A stretch of 64,000 nucleotides of DNA from Pseudomonas sp. St316 (lineage in GTDB: Bacteria > Pseudomonadota > Gammaproteobacteria > Pseudomonadales > Pseudomonadaceae): contig NZ_AP021901.1 of assembly GCF_018325905.1 (NCBI RefSeq), positions 1,612,001-1,676,000 of the forward strand, given 5' to 3'. Shown here piece after piece: positions 41,682-50,229 of this stretch (position 1 is the stretch's first letter; the number at the start of each line of letters is the position of its first letter). A program made the translations under genes and the position numbers. The notes under the pieces were generated by a model that had not been told where the DNA came from, made no database searches, and worked only from the letters and a program-made list of their open reading frames with translations.

Positions 41682-43837
41682 GGAAATCCAGCCACCAAGC
41701 CCCCCCCGCCATCCGTTGGCAGGGGAGTGTCCTCGTCCGATCGCCGCAATCTACCACTCCAGCCGATCGCCTCGTGTCCCGTGGGATCACGCAGGGCAAT
41801 CGGGTTGCCTAGGCAGTAGGTATAAGGGTTCACGCCGCCACTGCCAAACGGGCTCAGCGAGTCAGGACTGTGGAAACGCATCAGGCCCGGGTTGTAAGCC
41901 CTGTAACCCCGGCCCAGCAAATACCAGCCACTGGCGTCATCGCGCATCTCTCCATTGAACGCCAGCAGGCTTCGCAACGTGTCGTCGCTGTGACGTTCCC
42001 CGTAGGCGCTGTAGACGGCGGTGCGCAGGTCTCGTTGTCGGCTTTCACCGATGACGCTTTGGTTCGCGTCGGCCAGCAACAGTAATGTCTGCGAATCGTC
42101 CGAGGTTTGTTGCCCCAGTGGACCGTCAACGTGATGAAGGAGGTGGGTCTGGTGGCCGTCCTGATCGATATTGCTCAGCTGTTCATCTTGGTAAAAGAGC
42201 GAGGTTTCATTGTCATTTCCCTGTTTTGACGTGACCAGATGATCGTGTCCGTCATAACGATATTGGCTGACGACCTGACCACTTTCGACTCCCAGCAGGC
42301 GGCCCTGGCTGTCATAGCTCAGGCGTTGACCGCGCTCATCGTTGAGTTGACAGCCATTGAGGTCATAAGTGAACGTCGGATTCCCTCCCACTCTCGACGG
42401 CGTATAGGTAATGCCCTGTAGCTGGCAGGGGTTATTTTCGTCCGAGTAGGTGAATACTGCCCGTTCGGTCTTATTGTCAGCGAAGGTCGTCAACACCAGC
42501 TTGATATTGTCCAGGGCATCGAACGCGAAGATCTGGCTGCTGATCTCCCTCCCTTCGCTATCCCGGGGCAATATGCTGCCCTCGCACTCATGCTTGATCA
42601 GCCGGCCACGGGGGTCGTAGGTAAACGTCTCCTTGAGCAGACTGGCTCCATCGTGCTGCAGATGTCGGCTTTTCAGCAGGCCATCGACCTGCCAGGTTTG
42701 CGCCAGCGTGCGTGGTGGCAGTTGGTTCAAGGTGTGTGTGCGCAGTATCTCGCGACCCTGATCGTCATACTGCAACTGAGTGACCAGCGTGCTGTCCGTC
42801 GCCCGGTCCTTGGTGGTGGTGCGGTGAAGTTGGCCCAGGCCGTCATATTCGAACTCGGCCTGAAGTTGGCCCTGCTCAATGCTGCTCACGCGTGCGGCGT
42901 CATCATAGCCATAGAGGGTGTCCATGCCGGCGCTATGGTCTTGTTTCAAATCGGTGCGCTTGAGCGGGCGGTCTTGCATGGAGTTCGAATGAAGCGTCTC
43001 CCAGGCCGTGTTTCGATTGTCGACCCAACGCTCGACGAGCAGTTGATTGGCGGTGTTGTATTCGTACTCGCGATTACCTTGTTCATTACGTGCCTGGGTG
43101 AGGCGCGAGCTGGTCGAGTGATAAGCAAAGCCCGCGTTTTCATCTGGCGCGCGGCTGCTGATGGGTTGGTCGGTGAGGGCCAGGTTGTATTCGTACTCGA
43201 TGGAGTCGTTTGCAGGGGTGATCCTTGTCTTCACCTGCATCTGGTCGGCGTCGTAGTTGTAGCGCTCCGTATAGGTGCCAACCGTGGTTCGGGTCAGGCG
43301 CCCCAGGCCATCGAATGTTTGTTCACCCACGGTTGTTTCGGTTACGCCGTCGGCGCTCACGCTCATGGCCACCGGTAATTCCAACGTGCTGTGTGCGGCG
43401 TAGGTGCGCTTGACGATACTGTCGTCGGGCAGCGTGCTACTGATCAGGCGTGACCAGGGGTCATAAACGAACTGGGTGATGTATTTCGACGGGTCTGTGT
43501 GTTGGGTGCACCGACCCAGGCCATCGTAAAGATAGGTTTCCTTTGCGATTTCTTGCTCGGCTGAATCCAGCGTACGGACCTGTGAGGGCTTGCTGAACAG
43601 GTTGAGCCAGGTCTCGCTCAGGCCGCTGATTATCGGGGCTGGCCCGGCGCTCTGGCGCCAGTTGCGTTGGATCGGTCCCTGCGACTCATCCGTCCCGATC
43701 GGATCCAGGTGTTGGTGGGTCTGGACCCCATCGGGGCCGATCACGCAGCATTGCTGCGCCCAGTCGTCATAGTAAAAGGTGCTCTTGAGCGCTCGGGACT
43801 CTCCATCCAGCCAGTCATATTCGGTCTCTTCAGCCAA
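41606..43837 (-). CDS. RHS1 fragment: YD repeats and RHS core
   Basis: 743 codons continuing the RHS protein (EETEYDWLDGES, YDDWAQQCCVIGPDGVQT) with repeated Y-D/Y-E motifs such as YDGLGRCTQHTDP and YDSQGRLLGVES, ending with the core hallmark SPDSLSPFGSGGVNPYTYC and DPTGHEAIGW. Beyond the C8 run the frame turns into an unrelated tail. If translated alone it would need TTG at 43837. Confidence 0.78.
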   Translation of the reverse strand: MAEETEYDWLDGESRALKSTFYYDDWAQQCCVIGPDGVQTHQHLDPIGTDESQGPIQRNWRQSAGPAPIISGLSETWLNLFSKPSQVRTLDSAEQEIAKETYLYDGLGRCTQHTDPSKYITQFVYDPWSRLISSTLPDDSIVKRTYAAHSTLELPVAMSVSADGVTETTVGEQTFDGLGRLTRTTVGTYTERYNYDADQMQVKTRITPANDSIEYEYNLALTDQPISSRAPDENAGFAYHSTSSRLTQARNEQGNREYEYNTANQLLVERWVDNRNTAWETLHSNSMQDRPLKRTDLKQDHSAGMDTLYGYDDAARVSSIEQGQLQAEFEYDGLGQLHRTTTKDRATDSTLVTQLQYDDQGREILRTHTLNQLPPRTLAQTWQVDGLLKSRHLQHDGASLLKETFTYDPRGRLIKHECEGSILPRDSEGREISSQIFAFDALDNIKLVLTTFADNKTERAVFTYSDENNPCQLQGITYTPSRVGGNPTFTYDLNGCQLNDERGQRLSYDSQGRLLGVESGQVVSQYRYDGHDHLVTSKQGNDNETSLFYQDEQLSNIDQDGHQTHLLHHVDGPLGQQTSDDSQTLLLLADANQSVIGESRQRDLRTAVYSAYGERHSDDTLRSLLAFNGEMRDDASGWYLLGRGYRAYNPGLMRFHSPDSLSPFGSGGVNPYTYCLGNPIALRDPTGHEAIGWSGRLRRSDEDTPLPTDGGGGLVAGFPWRWERCLLPLEPFHCFLQRAPPLR

Positions 43838-45993
43838 ATCCCCCAGGCGTTGTAAAGGGCCGCGTAAGTTTGTCGAGTCCGGCTCGAGTTGTCGCTACCG
43901 ACATGGTCGCTCTCCTGGAAAATCAAACGACCCAAGCCGTCGAGCACGCTGCGTGTCTTGAGTTGCCTGGCGCTGATGCTCGAGTGCTCGGCCTGTTGCC
44001 CGCTCATGCTGCTGAGGGTGTATTCATAGTTGCGGGTGGCGCTGAAGGCGGTATCAGGGGCGACGACTTCCTTCGTCAGTCGATTCAGAACGTCATAGTA
44101 ATAATGGGTTTCCACGCCATCTTCCCGAGTCAGCAGTTCTTGCGACGTGAGTCGCGAATGTTGCCGGACAATGGCTTTGCGGGCGTTATCGAACGTAGTG
44201 CTCACCGTTTCCGTGGTTTGTTGCACGGGGACGCCGAATTGAGGGCTGTCGAATTTGCTGTAGTCATAATCGACAAGGGTGGACTTGCCGTTCAAGGTCA
44301 CCGTCTGGCGTGAGACGCGACCGTGCAGGAACGCGTCGGTCCGGTCGTCGAGATGTTCGAACAGCGTCTGCTCCAGCTCGATCTCGCTGGCCCCAAGCTG
44401 CACCAGCGTCTGGCTCTCGACCGTGAGCCACTGCTTCAGCGGCAGGTCCTGCGGCGGACAATCTTCTGGCAGGCAGTCCCCCAGTTCTGGCAGGCCCTTG
44501 TAGCGATAACGGGTGCATAGCGTCGGGGCCTGGCCATTGGGCGACGGCGCTGGGGTGACGGTTTGTTCTTTCAGGCTCCGCACAAAGCCCTCGGGATCGG
44601 CCGGACAGCCATCGCCACCCGCGGCCGGATACCAGGTGCTGGTTTCGATAACGCCATTGGCCTGGGTTTGCACCCGTAGGTTGCCATGGGTGTCATACGT
44701 GCTGCTGACGGTTTCACTGCGCCTGCGGTTCGGATTATTGAGTAACGACCAGGTGGTCCTGACTGTCTTGGGCAGTTGGCAGTACTTGGGTTGTTGGTCG
44801 AATTCGACGCCGGGGGTCAGGTAATACGTGGTTTCCACCGCCTCGACATTATTGTTCTGGGTGGTCGTTTCGTGGGTCAGCAGATGAAACTGATTGAATT
44901 TGCGTTCGATTTTTCGTACCGGATGCGGCTCCGGCTCCGAGTCATCAGGGGCCCAGAGGGTTTCAATGCACACGTACTCGTAGGCGCCAATGTACTTGTA
45001 GAGGTTGTCGAGGCCTTCGTCATCCCAGATCAGGCGAAGACCGCCACCCAGAAAATTCCTCTCACCTTGCTCTGGGTCTTCGCTTTTGTAGGTATAGCGG
45101 ACATCGATCTGCGGCTGACCGAAGCCTGGATCGGTGAGGTGTCGGGTCACACGGGGCAGGGGCCTGCGACCGCTGCCTTCCGGGAACTGGTGGCCGGCGT
45201 CCTGATAGAAAATGTCCTCGCGCCCGTCCGTGGGGGTTTCTACCCAGGTCATGCAGAGATGATCGCGAATACGGCTATAGCCAAAACGCCAGGATGCTTC
45301 GTTGCCCGTTGGCAGAGTGATGCGAGTGACGTATTTGTCAGCGCCTTCCAGAGTCATGGCGAATCGCGCCAATGGGCCGCCATCAGGGCCGCCGACCGGC
45401 TGCAGCAGCACCTCGACGAACGTACTCTGGCGATTGAGCGTCAGCAGCGTTTGCCCCGAATCATCCTTGACCCAGGCCAGTATCTGCTCAGCGCCGCTGA
45501 ATGGCGTATAGCCGAGGGTAACCTTATGCCCCGTGGGTGAACGAATCTCTACCGGTAAGGCGACCTTGTTCTGGTCGCTGCCCAGCACTTCGAGTATCTC
45601 CACCAGGCCGGACTTATGCACGACCCGGTAATGGGTCTCGTCCTGTTGATGGAAATGGAAGCTGTCGAGTTTTTTTTCCTTCATCACCAACTGACCACTG
45701 GCACCGTCGCTGCCGGTCACCTTGAAGGTTTCTCCCGTGCTCAGGGACAGGATCTGGTTGCTGGAGTTGTATTGCGACAACTGCAGGTTCCAGCCATGGC
45801 CGTAGCCACTGTCTTGCGTATTGAGCGAGCTGTACGCCAGCGCCAAGGCAAAACCGGGACCGCGTAAATCATTGGTTTGAATCTCGGGCAAGTTGATCGC
45901 TATCGCGTAGAGGCCGGTGCGTGGGTCAACACCGTTCTGTACAGAACTCATGAAGTTAAGTGCATTGGAATGTACAGAACTGGCGGCAGTCAT
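43741..45993 (-). CDS. RHS1 fragment: N-terminal and first YD repeats
   Basis: About 750 codons in one frame from MTAASSVHSNALNFM to the C5 run. The true sequence ends near YAALYNAWG, after which the frame reads unrelated residues (IWLKRPNMTG) to a stop at 43741. Residues 1-590 are highly similar to the RHS2 protein at 55608. Similarity drops sharply after NGKSTLVDY. There is no PAAR domain or signal peptide at the N-terminus. Confidence 0.8.
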   Translation of the reverse strand: MTAASSVHSNALNFMSSVQNGVDPRTGLYAIAINLPEIQTNDLRGPGFALALAYSSLNTQDSGYGHGWNLQLSQYNSSNQILSLSTGETFKVTGSDGASGQLVMKEKKLDSFHFHQQDETHYRVVHKSGLVEILEVLGSDQNKVALPVEIRSPTGHKVTLGYTPFSGAEQILAWVKDDSGQTLLTLNRQSTFVEVLLQPVGGPDGGPLARFAMTLEGADKYVTRITLPTGNEASWRFGYSRIRDHLCMTWVETPTDGREDIFYQDAGHQFPEGSGRRPLPRVTRHLTDPGFGQPQIDVRYTYKSEDPEQGERNFLGGGLRLIWDDEGLDNLYKYIGAYEYVCIETLWAPDDSEPEPHPVRKIERKFNQFHLLTHETTTQNNNVEAVETTYYLTPGVEFDQQPKYCQLPKTVRTTWSLLNNPNRRRSETVSSTYDTHGNLRVQTQANGVIETSTWYPAAGGDGCPADPEGFVRSLKEQTVTPAPSPNGQAPTLCTRYRYKGLPELGDCLPEDCPPQDLPLKQWLTVESQTLVQLGASEIELEQTLFEHLDDRTDAFLHGRVSRQTVTLNGKSTLVDYDYSKFDSPQFGVPVQQTTETVSTTFDNARKAIVRQHSRLTSQELLTREDGVETHYYYDVLNRLTKEVVAPDTAFSATRNYEYTLSSMSGQQAEHSSISARQLKTRSVLDGLGRLIFQESDHVGSDNSSRTRQTYAALYNAWGIWLKRPNMTGWMESPERSRAPFTMTTGRSNAA

Positions 45994-46146
45994 TGATATG
46001 AACCTCATTGAGGATAATAAGAAATCGTCGATCGCAATGCAGTCGGACATAAACAATGCCAGCGCCGTCTAGCGTTGGAAGCCGGCTCCAAGGAATAAAT
46101 ACCGACTCGCGACAAGACAATAACAGCCTGGATAACGGCGGGTAAC

Positions 46147-46162
46147 CTAGCAGTTCTGATAG
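46147..46162 (+). promoter_or_regulatory. lux-type palindrome, site D (degenerate), with -10 element
   Basis: CTAGCAGTTCTGATAG keeps the CT-N12-AG form and matches site B/C at 14 of 20 aligned positions. A -10-like TAAAAC (46186-46191) again begins exactly 39 nt after the first base of the box. It lies in the divergent gap between RHS1 and the plus-strand run starting at 46261. Confidence 0.5.
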
Positions 46163-46260
46163 TGGGCAGATCGATAGGCAAGGCGTAAAACAAAGACAAC
46201 TTGATTGATGCGGCAGTGAAGTATCTGGCCATCAACACATGTATATCAGGGAGTTTAATG

Positions 46261-47703
46261 ATGGCCACCGTGTTACCTCCGCCAGGCGTTTCCTCTGTGC
46301 TACTCCCGGTTCCCCAGTTCAAGGAGTCCCATGATTGCGATGTGGACCTGGCGTGGGTGGAGGCGGCCGGTGCCAGCGTGGTCGCGCCGCCTTATCAGGC
46401 AATGTCGGTGGGTGACGAGGTGACGTTTACCTTGAAGAGATTCTTTGATGACGGTTACCCGTGGGAGGACTTCACACGCAGAAAAATCCTCGCCGATCTC
46501 GACATAGGGCAACCGTTGCAATGGACTGTGCCACTCAGTGAGCTGCAAATCATTGACGGTGGCGCTGCGCTGATGAGTTACAGCGTCGTTTATGCCACAC
46601 CGACGGTGCCCACCCACTCCCATGAACAGGCACTGCGTATCGTTACACCGCAAGTCCCGTTGCTGCCCGCTCCCCAAGTCAAGGATTTTACCGGTGACAT
46701 GCTTGATCCCGAGGCGCATCCCAATGGTATTGCGTTGATCATCGAGGTGTACCCAGGTATCCAAGTGGGCGATGAGGTGGTGCTGTACGCCTTGGGCGAC
46801 CCACGGGAAATCAAGACGGTGCGCGTCGATCCGTCGACAGTTGATAGCCAGATACTCGAAGTCAAAATCGATTATGAGTGGTTGTCGGCCAATAACGGCA
46901 AAGCGATCGAGTTGATGTATCAGTACGCCCGGGAGGGCAGTGCTGGCACTTCGTTGCCGTTGTCATTGACGTTGCGTAGGCCTTTGCATCTGCCACATCC
47001 CGAGATCGAGGACGTGACCTGGGACGGTGAGGATGATGAGTACAGAGGTTATCTATATGCCCGCAATATCACGGGAGGCGTCTACATCAAGGTTCCGGAC
47101 GAGGCGGTGATTGGTTCCGGCGATAAGGTTCAGATGCACTGGGAAGGCCATGGTGATATCGGCAGTTACATCGCTGATCCTACAGTGGGTAACCCGAAAC
47201 GTTTCTACATCCCTACACGCTTTGTGCCGGCGAACATGGGTAAGCGCCTGGACGTGTTTTATCAAGTGACCCCACCGGGGGAGCCGCCGTATAAGTCGAA
47301 GGTTTTCGATCTGGAAATCAAGGACATTGAAAGCGGTTGGCCGACCCTTCAGATCAGTTCCCCGTCTTCGCCGGGTAATAGGATTTCCCTGGCCACGGTA
47401 ACCGACGAGGTGATCTTTCGCTTGAGATCATGGTTCTTCATGGAACAAGACCAACGGGTGAAGATATATGCCAAGGGCCTTCTGATAGGCGGCGGTGAAG
47501 AAAGGTTCAACCTGCGCGAAGGCAACGCCGAGGTAGTTACCCGGGAAGAGTATCTCGCAGGCGAACTACTTTCGAGTCTACCCCGTTCCTTTCTTGAAAG
47601 GCTGCAACTGAATTATCAGTTCGATGTGTCCGTTGAAACCAGTTTTGATGAGGGTTTTTCCTATAAAACCTTTCCCATGATATCTGCGCAGTTAGTGGCG
47701 TAA
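46261..47703 (+). CDS. Ig-like repeat protein with C-terminal K-T-F-P-M signature
   Basis: A 480-residue protein without a signal peptide, starting MATVLPPPGVSSVLL. It is built of Ig-like modules (GVYIKVPDEAVIGSGDKVQMHW is parallel to GVTVTIPTEAVIYDGEGVFVQW of the 39447 protein). The end WFFMEQDQ ... ETSFDEGFSYKTFPMISAQLVA shares the terminal K-x-FPM-x5-LVA signature with the 39447 protein. GGGAG lies 7 nt before ATG 46261, and ATG 46258 is an alternative. It is first in the run 46.3-59.6 kb. Confidence 0.76.
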   Translation: MATVLPPPGVSSVLLPVPQFKESHDCDVDLAWVEAAGASVVAPPYQAMSVGDEVTFTLKRFFDDGYPWEDFTRRKILADLDIGQPLQWTVPLSELQIIDGGAALMSYSVVYATPTVPTHSHEQALRIVTPQVPLLPAPQVKDFTGDMLDPEAHPNGIALIIEVYPGIQVGDEVVLYALGDPREIKTVRVDPSTVDSQILEVKIDYEWLSANNGKAIELMYQYAREGSAGTSLPLSLTLRRPLHLPHPEIEDVTWDGEDDEYRGYLYARNITGGVYIKVPDEAVIGSGDKVQMHWEGHGDIGSYIADPTVGNPKRFYIPTRFVPANMGKRLDVFYQVTPPGEPPYKSKVFDLEIKDIESGWPTLQISSPSSPGNRISLATVTDEVIFRLRSWFFMEQDQRVKIYAKGLLIGGGEERFNLREGNAEVVTREEYLAGELLSSLPRSFLERLQLNYQFDVSVETSFDEGFSYKTFPMISAQLVA

Positions 47704-47744
47704 CGCGCAGCGGGAAAACTGTTCAATTTAATGAGGGTAGGATG

Positions 47745-50057
47745 ATGTCCAGTAATTCGCTCGAGACGTTATTGGCTTGGATGAAAGACACTTCGCGCCT
47801 GCTGGACTGGGGGATGATTGTGGCTCTGGAGCGGAACAAGACGAATTTATTGATGCGTCAGGAGTATATACGCCGCTTCGAAAGTGGAAACTATCTGCCA
47901 CCGATCAAGGGTGAGGTGCCGGATGTCGATAATAAATGGAAGAAATTAATCCATGATTTTGTGATGGACGTTCCATTGCTGTCATTCGAAAATGCCGATC
48001 TTAACGACTCCAAGGCGATGTTGACAATGGCTGTGGTGGGTGGGAGCCAAATAAACCTTGCAAGAGAAAGCGTTGGCTGGAAGGCGGACGTAGTGGATGA
48101 GATAGATCCGCTGCAGGGACCTAAGTTATACCTGGACTTATTATTGAATCAGGTGCCAGGCGATGTCGATGTCGATGGGCGAATTATATTGGATTTAAGT
48201 AAAAGTGATAACTTCAGATTGACCTTTGGCGAAACACCACAAGAGCAACGGTTGGGTGGGGACTTTTTCAAGGATTTATTCAACCTGATGGACGATGTTG
48301 AGCGCATCTGGCCGTTGGGCAGAATTGAGCGCGGGACGAATGAGTTGATGCATCCGAAGTCATTTAGTTTGCGCACTCAGGCGAGCGGAGTGGCTGCCCG
48401 TGATCCACAGTCTTCCGAGCACGGTAACGGCGCTATCCTGGCCCTCGTACGCATGGAGGGTAGCAACGAAGGGAGCTATCCTGGAGCAAACTTCAAGTAT
48501 TTGATTCCTGATGATGCCGGTAAGGACTATTCGGCTAGTGTGTTTTTCAACGGGGAGCGATTGTCCTCGATTTTGGGCAAGGAGATAATAAATAATATTG
48601 CAGAGATGATGGAGGGTGTTGACTTTGATTATGTCTACAATAATGGGCAGTTGGTGTCAGCAGTTGCAAAGGCTGGAGGCCTGACAATAAATAAAACAGC
48701 AAACCCTCTTCCTGGTCATGGTATAGGTGATCAATTTGTCATTCCGTGGATTACCCGAAGCGAGATCGTTCTGCCGGCAAACGGTAAAGTGCCTTTTACA
48801 CTGGTTTCTGAAGGTGTGAATAAATTTTCTGTGCGTTGGGGTTCTGAAAGTCAAGCTGCAGTTGATATCATATTTAAGAATATGGCAGGTGATGATCTCT
48901 GGCCTACAATTAATAAAGTCTATATGTATTCTGTTGATTTGCAGGCGGAGTTCGAATTAATGGATGTCGTCGATGCTGAGGGTATCAGTGAGACGGTGAT
49001 GCGAGCCACTCAGTTTGAATTGCTTATGGATGTAATAGATACAGAAACCGATCAGCCAGTAGGCGATAGGTCAGAGGCCGGTGAAGAGATAGGTAAAAAT
49101 AGTTTGCCGGTGTTGTTGTTATTCGTGTTGGCGCAGCTAGTGCTTTTGCACATAAATAGTATTGGTCCGAAGATTAGACGCGCACTGCAAAGTGATCTAA
49201 AAGTGGATATTTTGCTCAGGCCATACATCGAAAACTTTATCAAGTTGAATTTTGGTCAGGCGATACAAGGTCACGAGATCCGCGCGCCTTACGATATCGG
49301 TTTTTTCGGCCGCCTTGACCCCACCCAGACTTCTTTCGTGATCAGCCCGATGCAACCGCTGATGCCGCAAGGCAGCACTCAGCAGTTCCGCACTGAACCT
49401 GTCGTCAACGGGGTACGGTGGACGGTGGAAAACCTGGCTGATGGTGCTGGCAATCCAGGGACTATTGACAGTGTCAGCGGATCATACCAAGCCCCTCCGG
49501 CCGCCTCGATCGAGGGGCGTTTCAAGCGCGTGCGGATCACGGCGACGGACCCGGGTTCGGGTTACCGCAGTTCGGCACTGGTGACCGTGCTGGTCAGCGA
49601 ACTGTCAGTCCACCCTTTGATCCAGGTTTGCGACGTTGGAACCAGTGTCGAATTGGCGGCAGGTACTCTGGGTGAAGGCGAACTGCTCTGGTCGATCAAG
49701 AACCCTGTGGCGAACGAAAGTGGCGAGGTGCGGCCCAGCATTAAACCTGAGGGTGATCACACCTATCACCACGGGCCACAGGTCTCCTATAAAACCTATG
49801 TACTCGATGAGGTAGAAGTCAAAAACACTCGGACGAATCAAACCCGGTCAGTCCATGTGTTGGCGCTGCAGTGGCCCCCTGGAACAACGATCAAGATTCT
49901 CAATACCGACATTACACAGGGACAGGTTCAACTGGAGGCCATAGTCAATGCCAATCGATTGGACGCTCAGTGGAGCCTTCCTTTGGGGGGCCAGGTTCGA
50001 TCGACTCAACGGGCCTTTACCGTGCGGCCCCGACGGCCACCGAACGATTCGTGCTGA
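47745..50057 (+). CDS. NSLE-LL paralogue 1, large protein of unknown function, frameshifted near its end
   Basis: A 770-residue open frame. The N-terminus SSNSLETLLAWMKDTSRLLDWG, followed by MIVALERNKTNLLMRQEYI, is shared with the genes at 50230 and 52580. The middle region reads FKYLIPDDAGKDYSASVFF, and there is a possible hydrophobic helix at about 450-465 (LPVLLLFVLAQLVLL). The C-terminal part has Ig-like (BIG2-type) domains (QGSTQQFRTEPVVNGVRWTVEN, GTIDSVSGSYQAPP). The last residues after PLGG are out of frame, because the G6 run at 49985-49990 is one base short compared with paralogue 2. GAGGG is 7 nt before ATG 47745, and ATG 47742 also exists. Confidence 0.75.
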   Translation: MSSNSLETLLAWMKDTSRLLDWGMIVALERNKTNLLMRQEYIRRFESGNYLPPIKGEVPDVDNKWKKLIHDFVMDVPLLSFENADLNDSKAMLTMAVVGGSQINLARESVGWKADVVDEIDPLQGPKLYLDLLLNQVPGDVDVDGRIILDLSKSDNFRLTFGETPQEQRLGGDFFKDLFNLMDDVERIWPLGRIERGTNELMHPKSFSLRTQASGVAARDPQSSEHGNGAILALVRMEGSNEGSYPGANFKYLIPDDAGKDYSASVFFNGERLSSILGKEIINNIAEMMEGVDFDYVYNNGQLVSAVAKAGGLTINKTANPLPGHGIGDQFVIPWITRSEIVLPANGKVPFTLVSEGVNKFSVRWGSESQAAVDIIFKNMAGDDLWPTINKVYMYSVDLQAEFELMDVVDAEGISETVMRATQFELLMDVIDTETDQPVGDRSEAGEEIGKNSLPVLLLFVLAQLVLLHINSIGPKIRRALQSDLKVDILLRPYIENFIKLNFGQAIQGHEIRAPYDIGFFGRLDPTQTSFVISPMQPLMPQGSTQQFRTEPVVNGVRWTVENLADGAGNPGTIDSVSGSYQAPPAASIEGRFKRVRITATDPGSGYRSSALVTVLVSELSVHPLIQVCDVGTSVELAAGTLGEGELLWSIKNPVANESGEVRPSIKPEGDHTYHHGPQVSYKTYVLDEVEVKNTRTNQTRSVHVLALQWPPGTTIKILNTDITQGQVQLEAIVNANRLDAQWSLPLGGQVRSTQRAFTVRPRRPPNDSC

Positions 50058-50164
50058 TTTTCGCCCTGGTGGATGGGGGGCCACTTGGCAAGTTCGAAGG
50101 CTATCTGATCTTGCCACTGCCGCTGGTTGTGTTCCCGCAGGTGCTTGCGATGCTGAGTCAATGA
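49985..50164 (+). pseudogene. Out-of-frame C-terminal remainder of NSLE-LL paralogue 1
   Basis: In the next frame the sequence reads GGPGSIDSTGLYRAAPTATE, ERFVLIFALVDGGPLGKFEG and YLILPLPLVVFPQVLAMLSQ and then stops. This matches GGPGWIDASSGRYSDD ... RFVLITVAVDGGDFGMFEG ... ILPLPLSSFPTVLEDLAR of paralogue 2. Restoring one G would give a protein of about 806 residues. Confidence 0.8.
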
Positions 50165-50229
50165 ATATCGGTCATCAAGAGGTCGACCCAACCCTTGTTA
50201 TTGGCGCACACCCTTCTGGAGGCAATGTC

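Larger units (their letters stand above)
40992..45993 (-). pseudogene. RHS repeat protein gene interrupted by two frameshifts (RHS1)
   Basis: Read across two one-base breaks this is a single RHS gene of about 1,665 codons. ATG 45993 has GAGG 9 nt upstream. The order is a conserved N-terminal region (VDPRTGLYAIAINLPE, GYGHGWNLQLSQY), YD repeats, the RHS core end (GYRAYNPGLMRFHSPDSLSPFGSGG, then DPTGHEA) and a C-terminal tip with hydrophobic segments. The breaks lie in C5 (43840-43844) and C8 (41700-41707), each one base short on comparison with the paralogue or with reading-frame continuity. It could be a pseudogene, a phase-variable gene or a sequence error. No immunity gene is adjacent. Confidence 0.8.

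Noticed and set aside
49948..50229. Upstream extension of NSLE-LL paralogue 2
   Set aside because: These codons overlap the displaced tail of paralogue 1, and the true start at 50230 has GGAGG and the family N-terminus.
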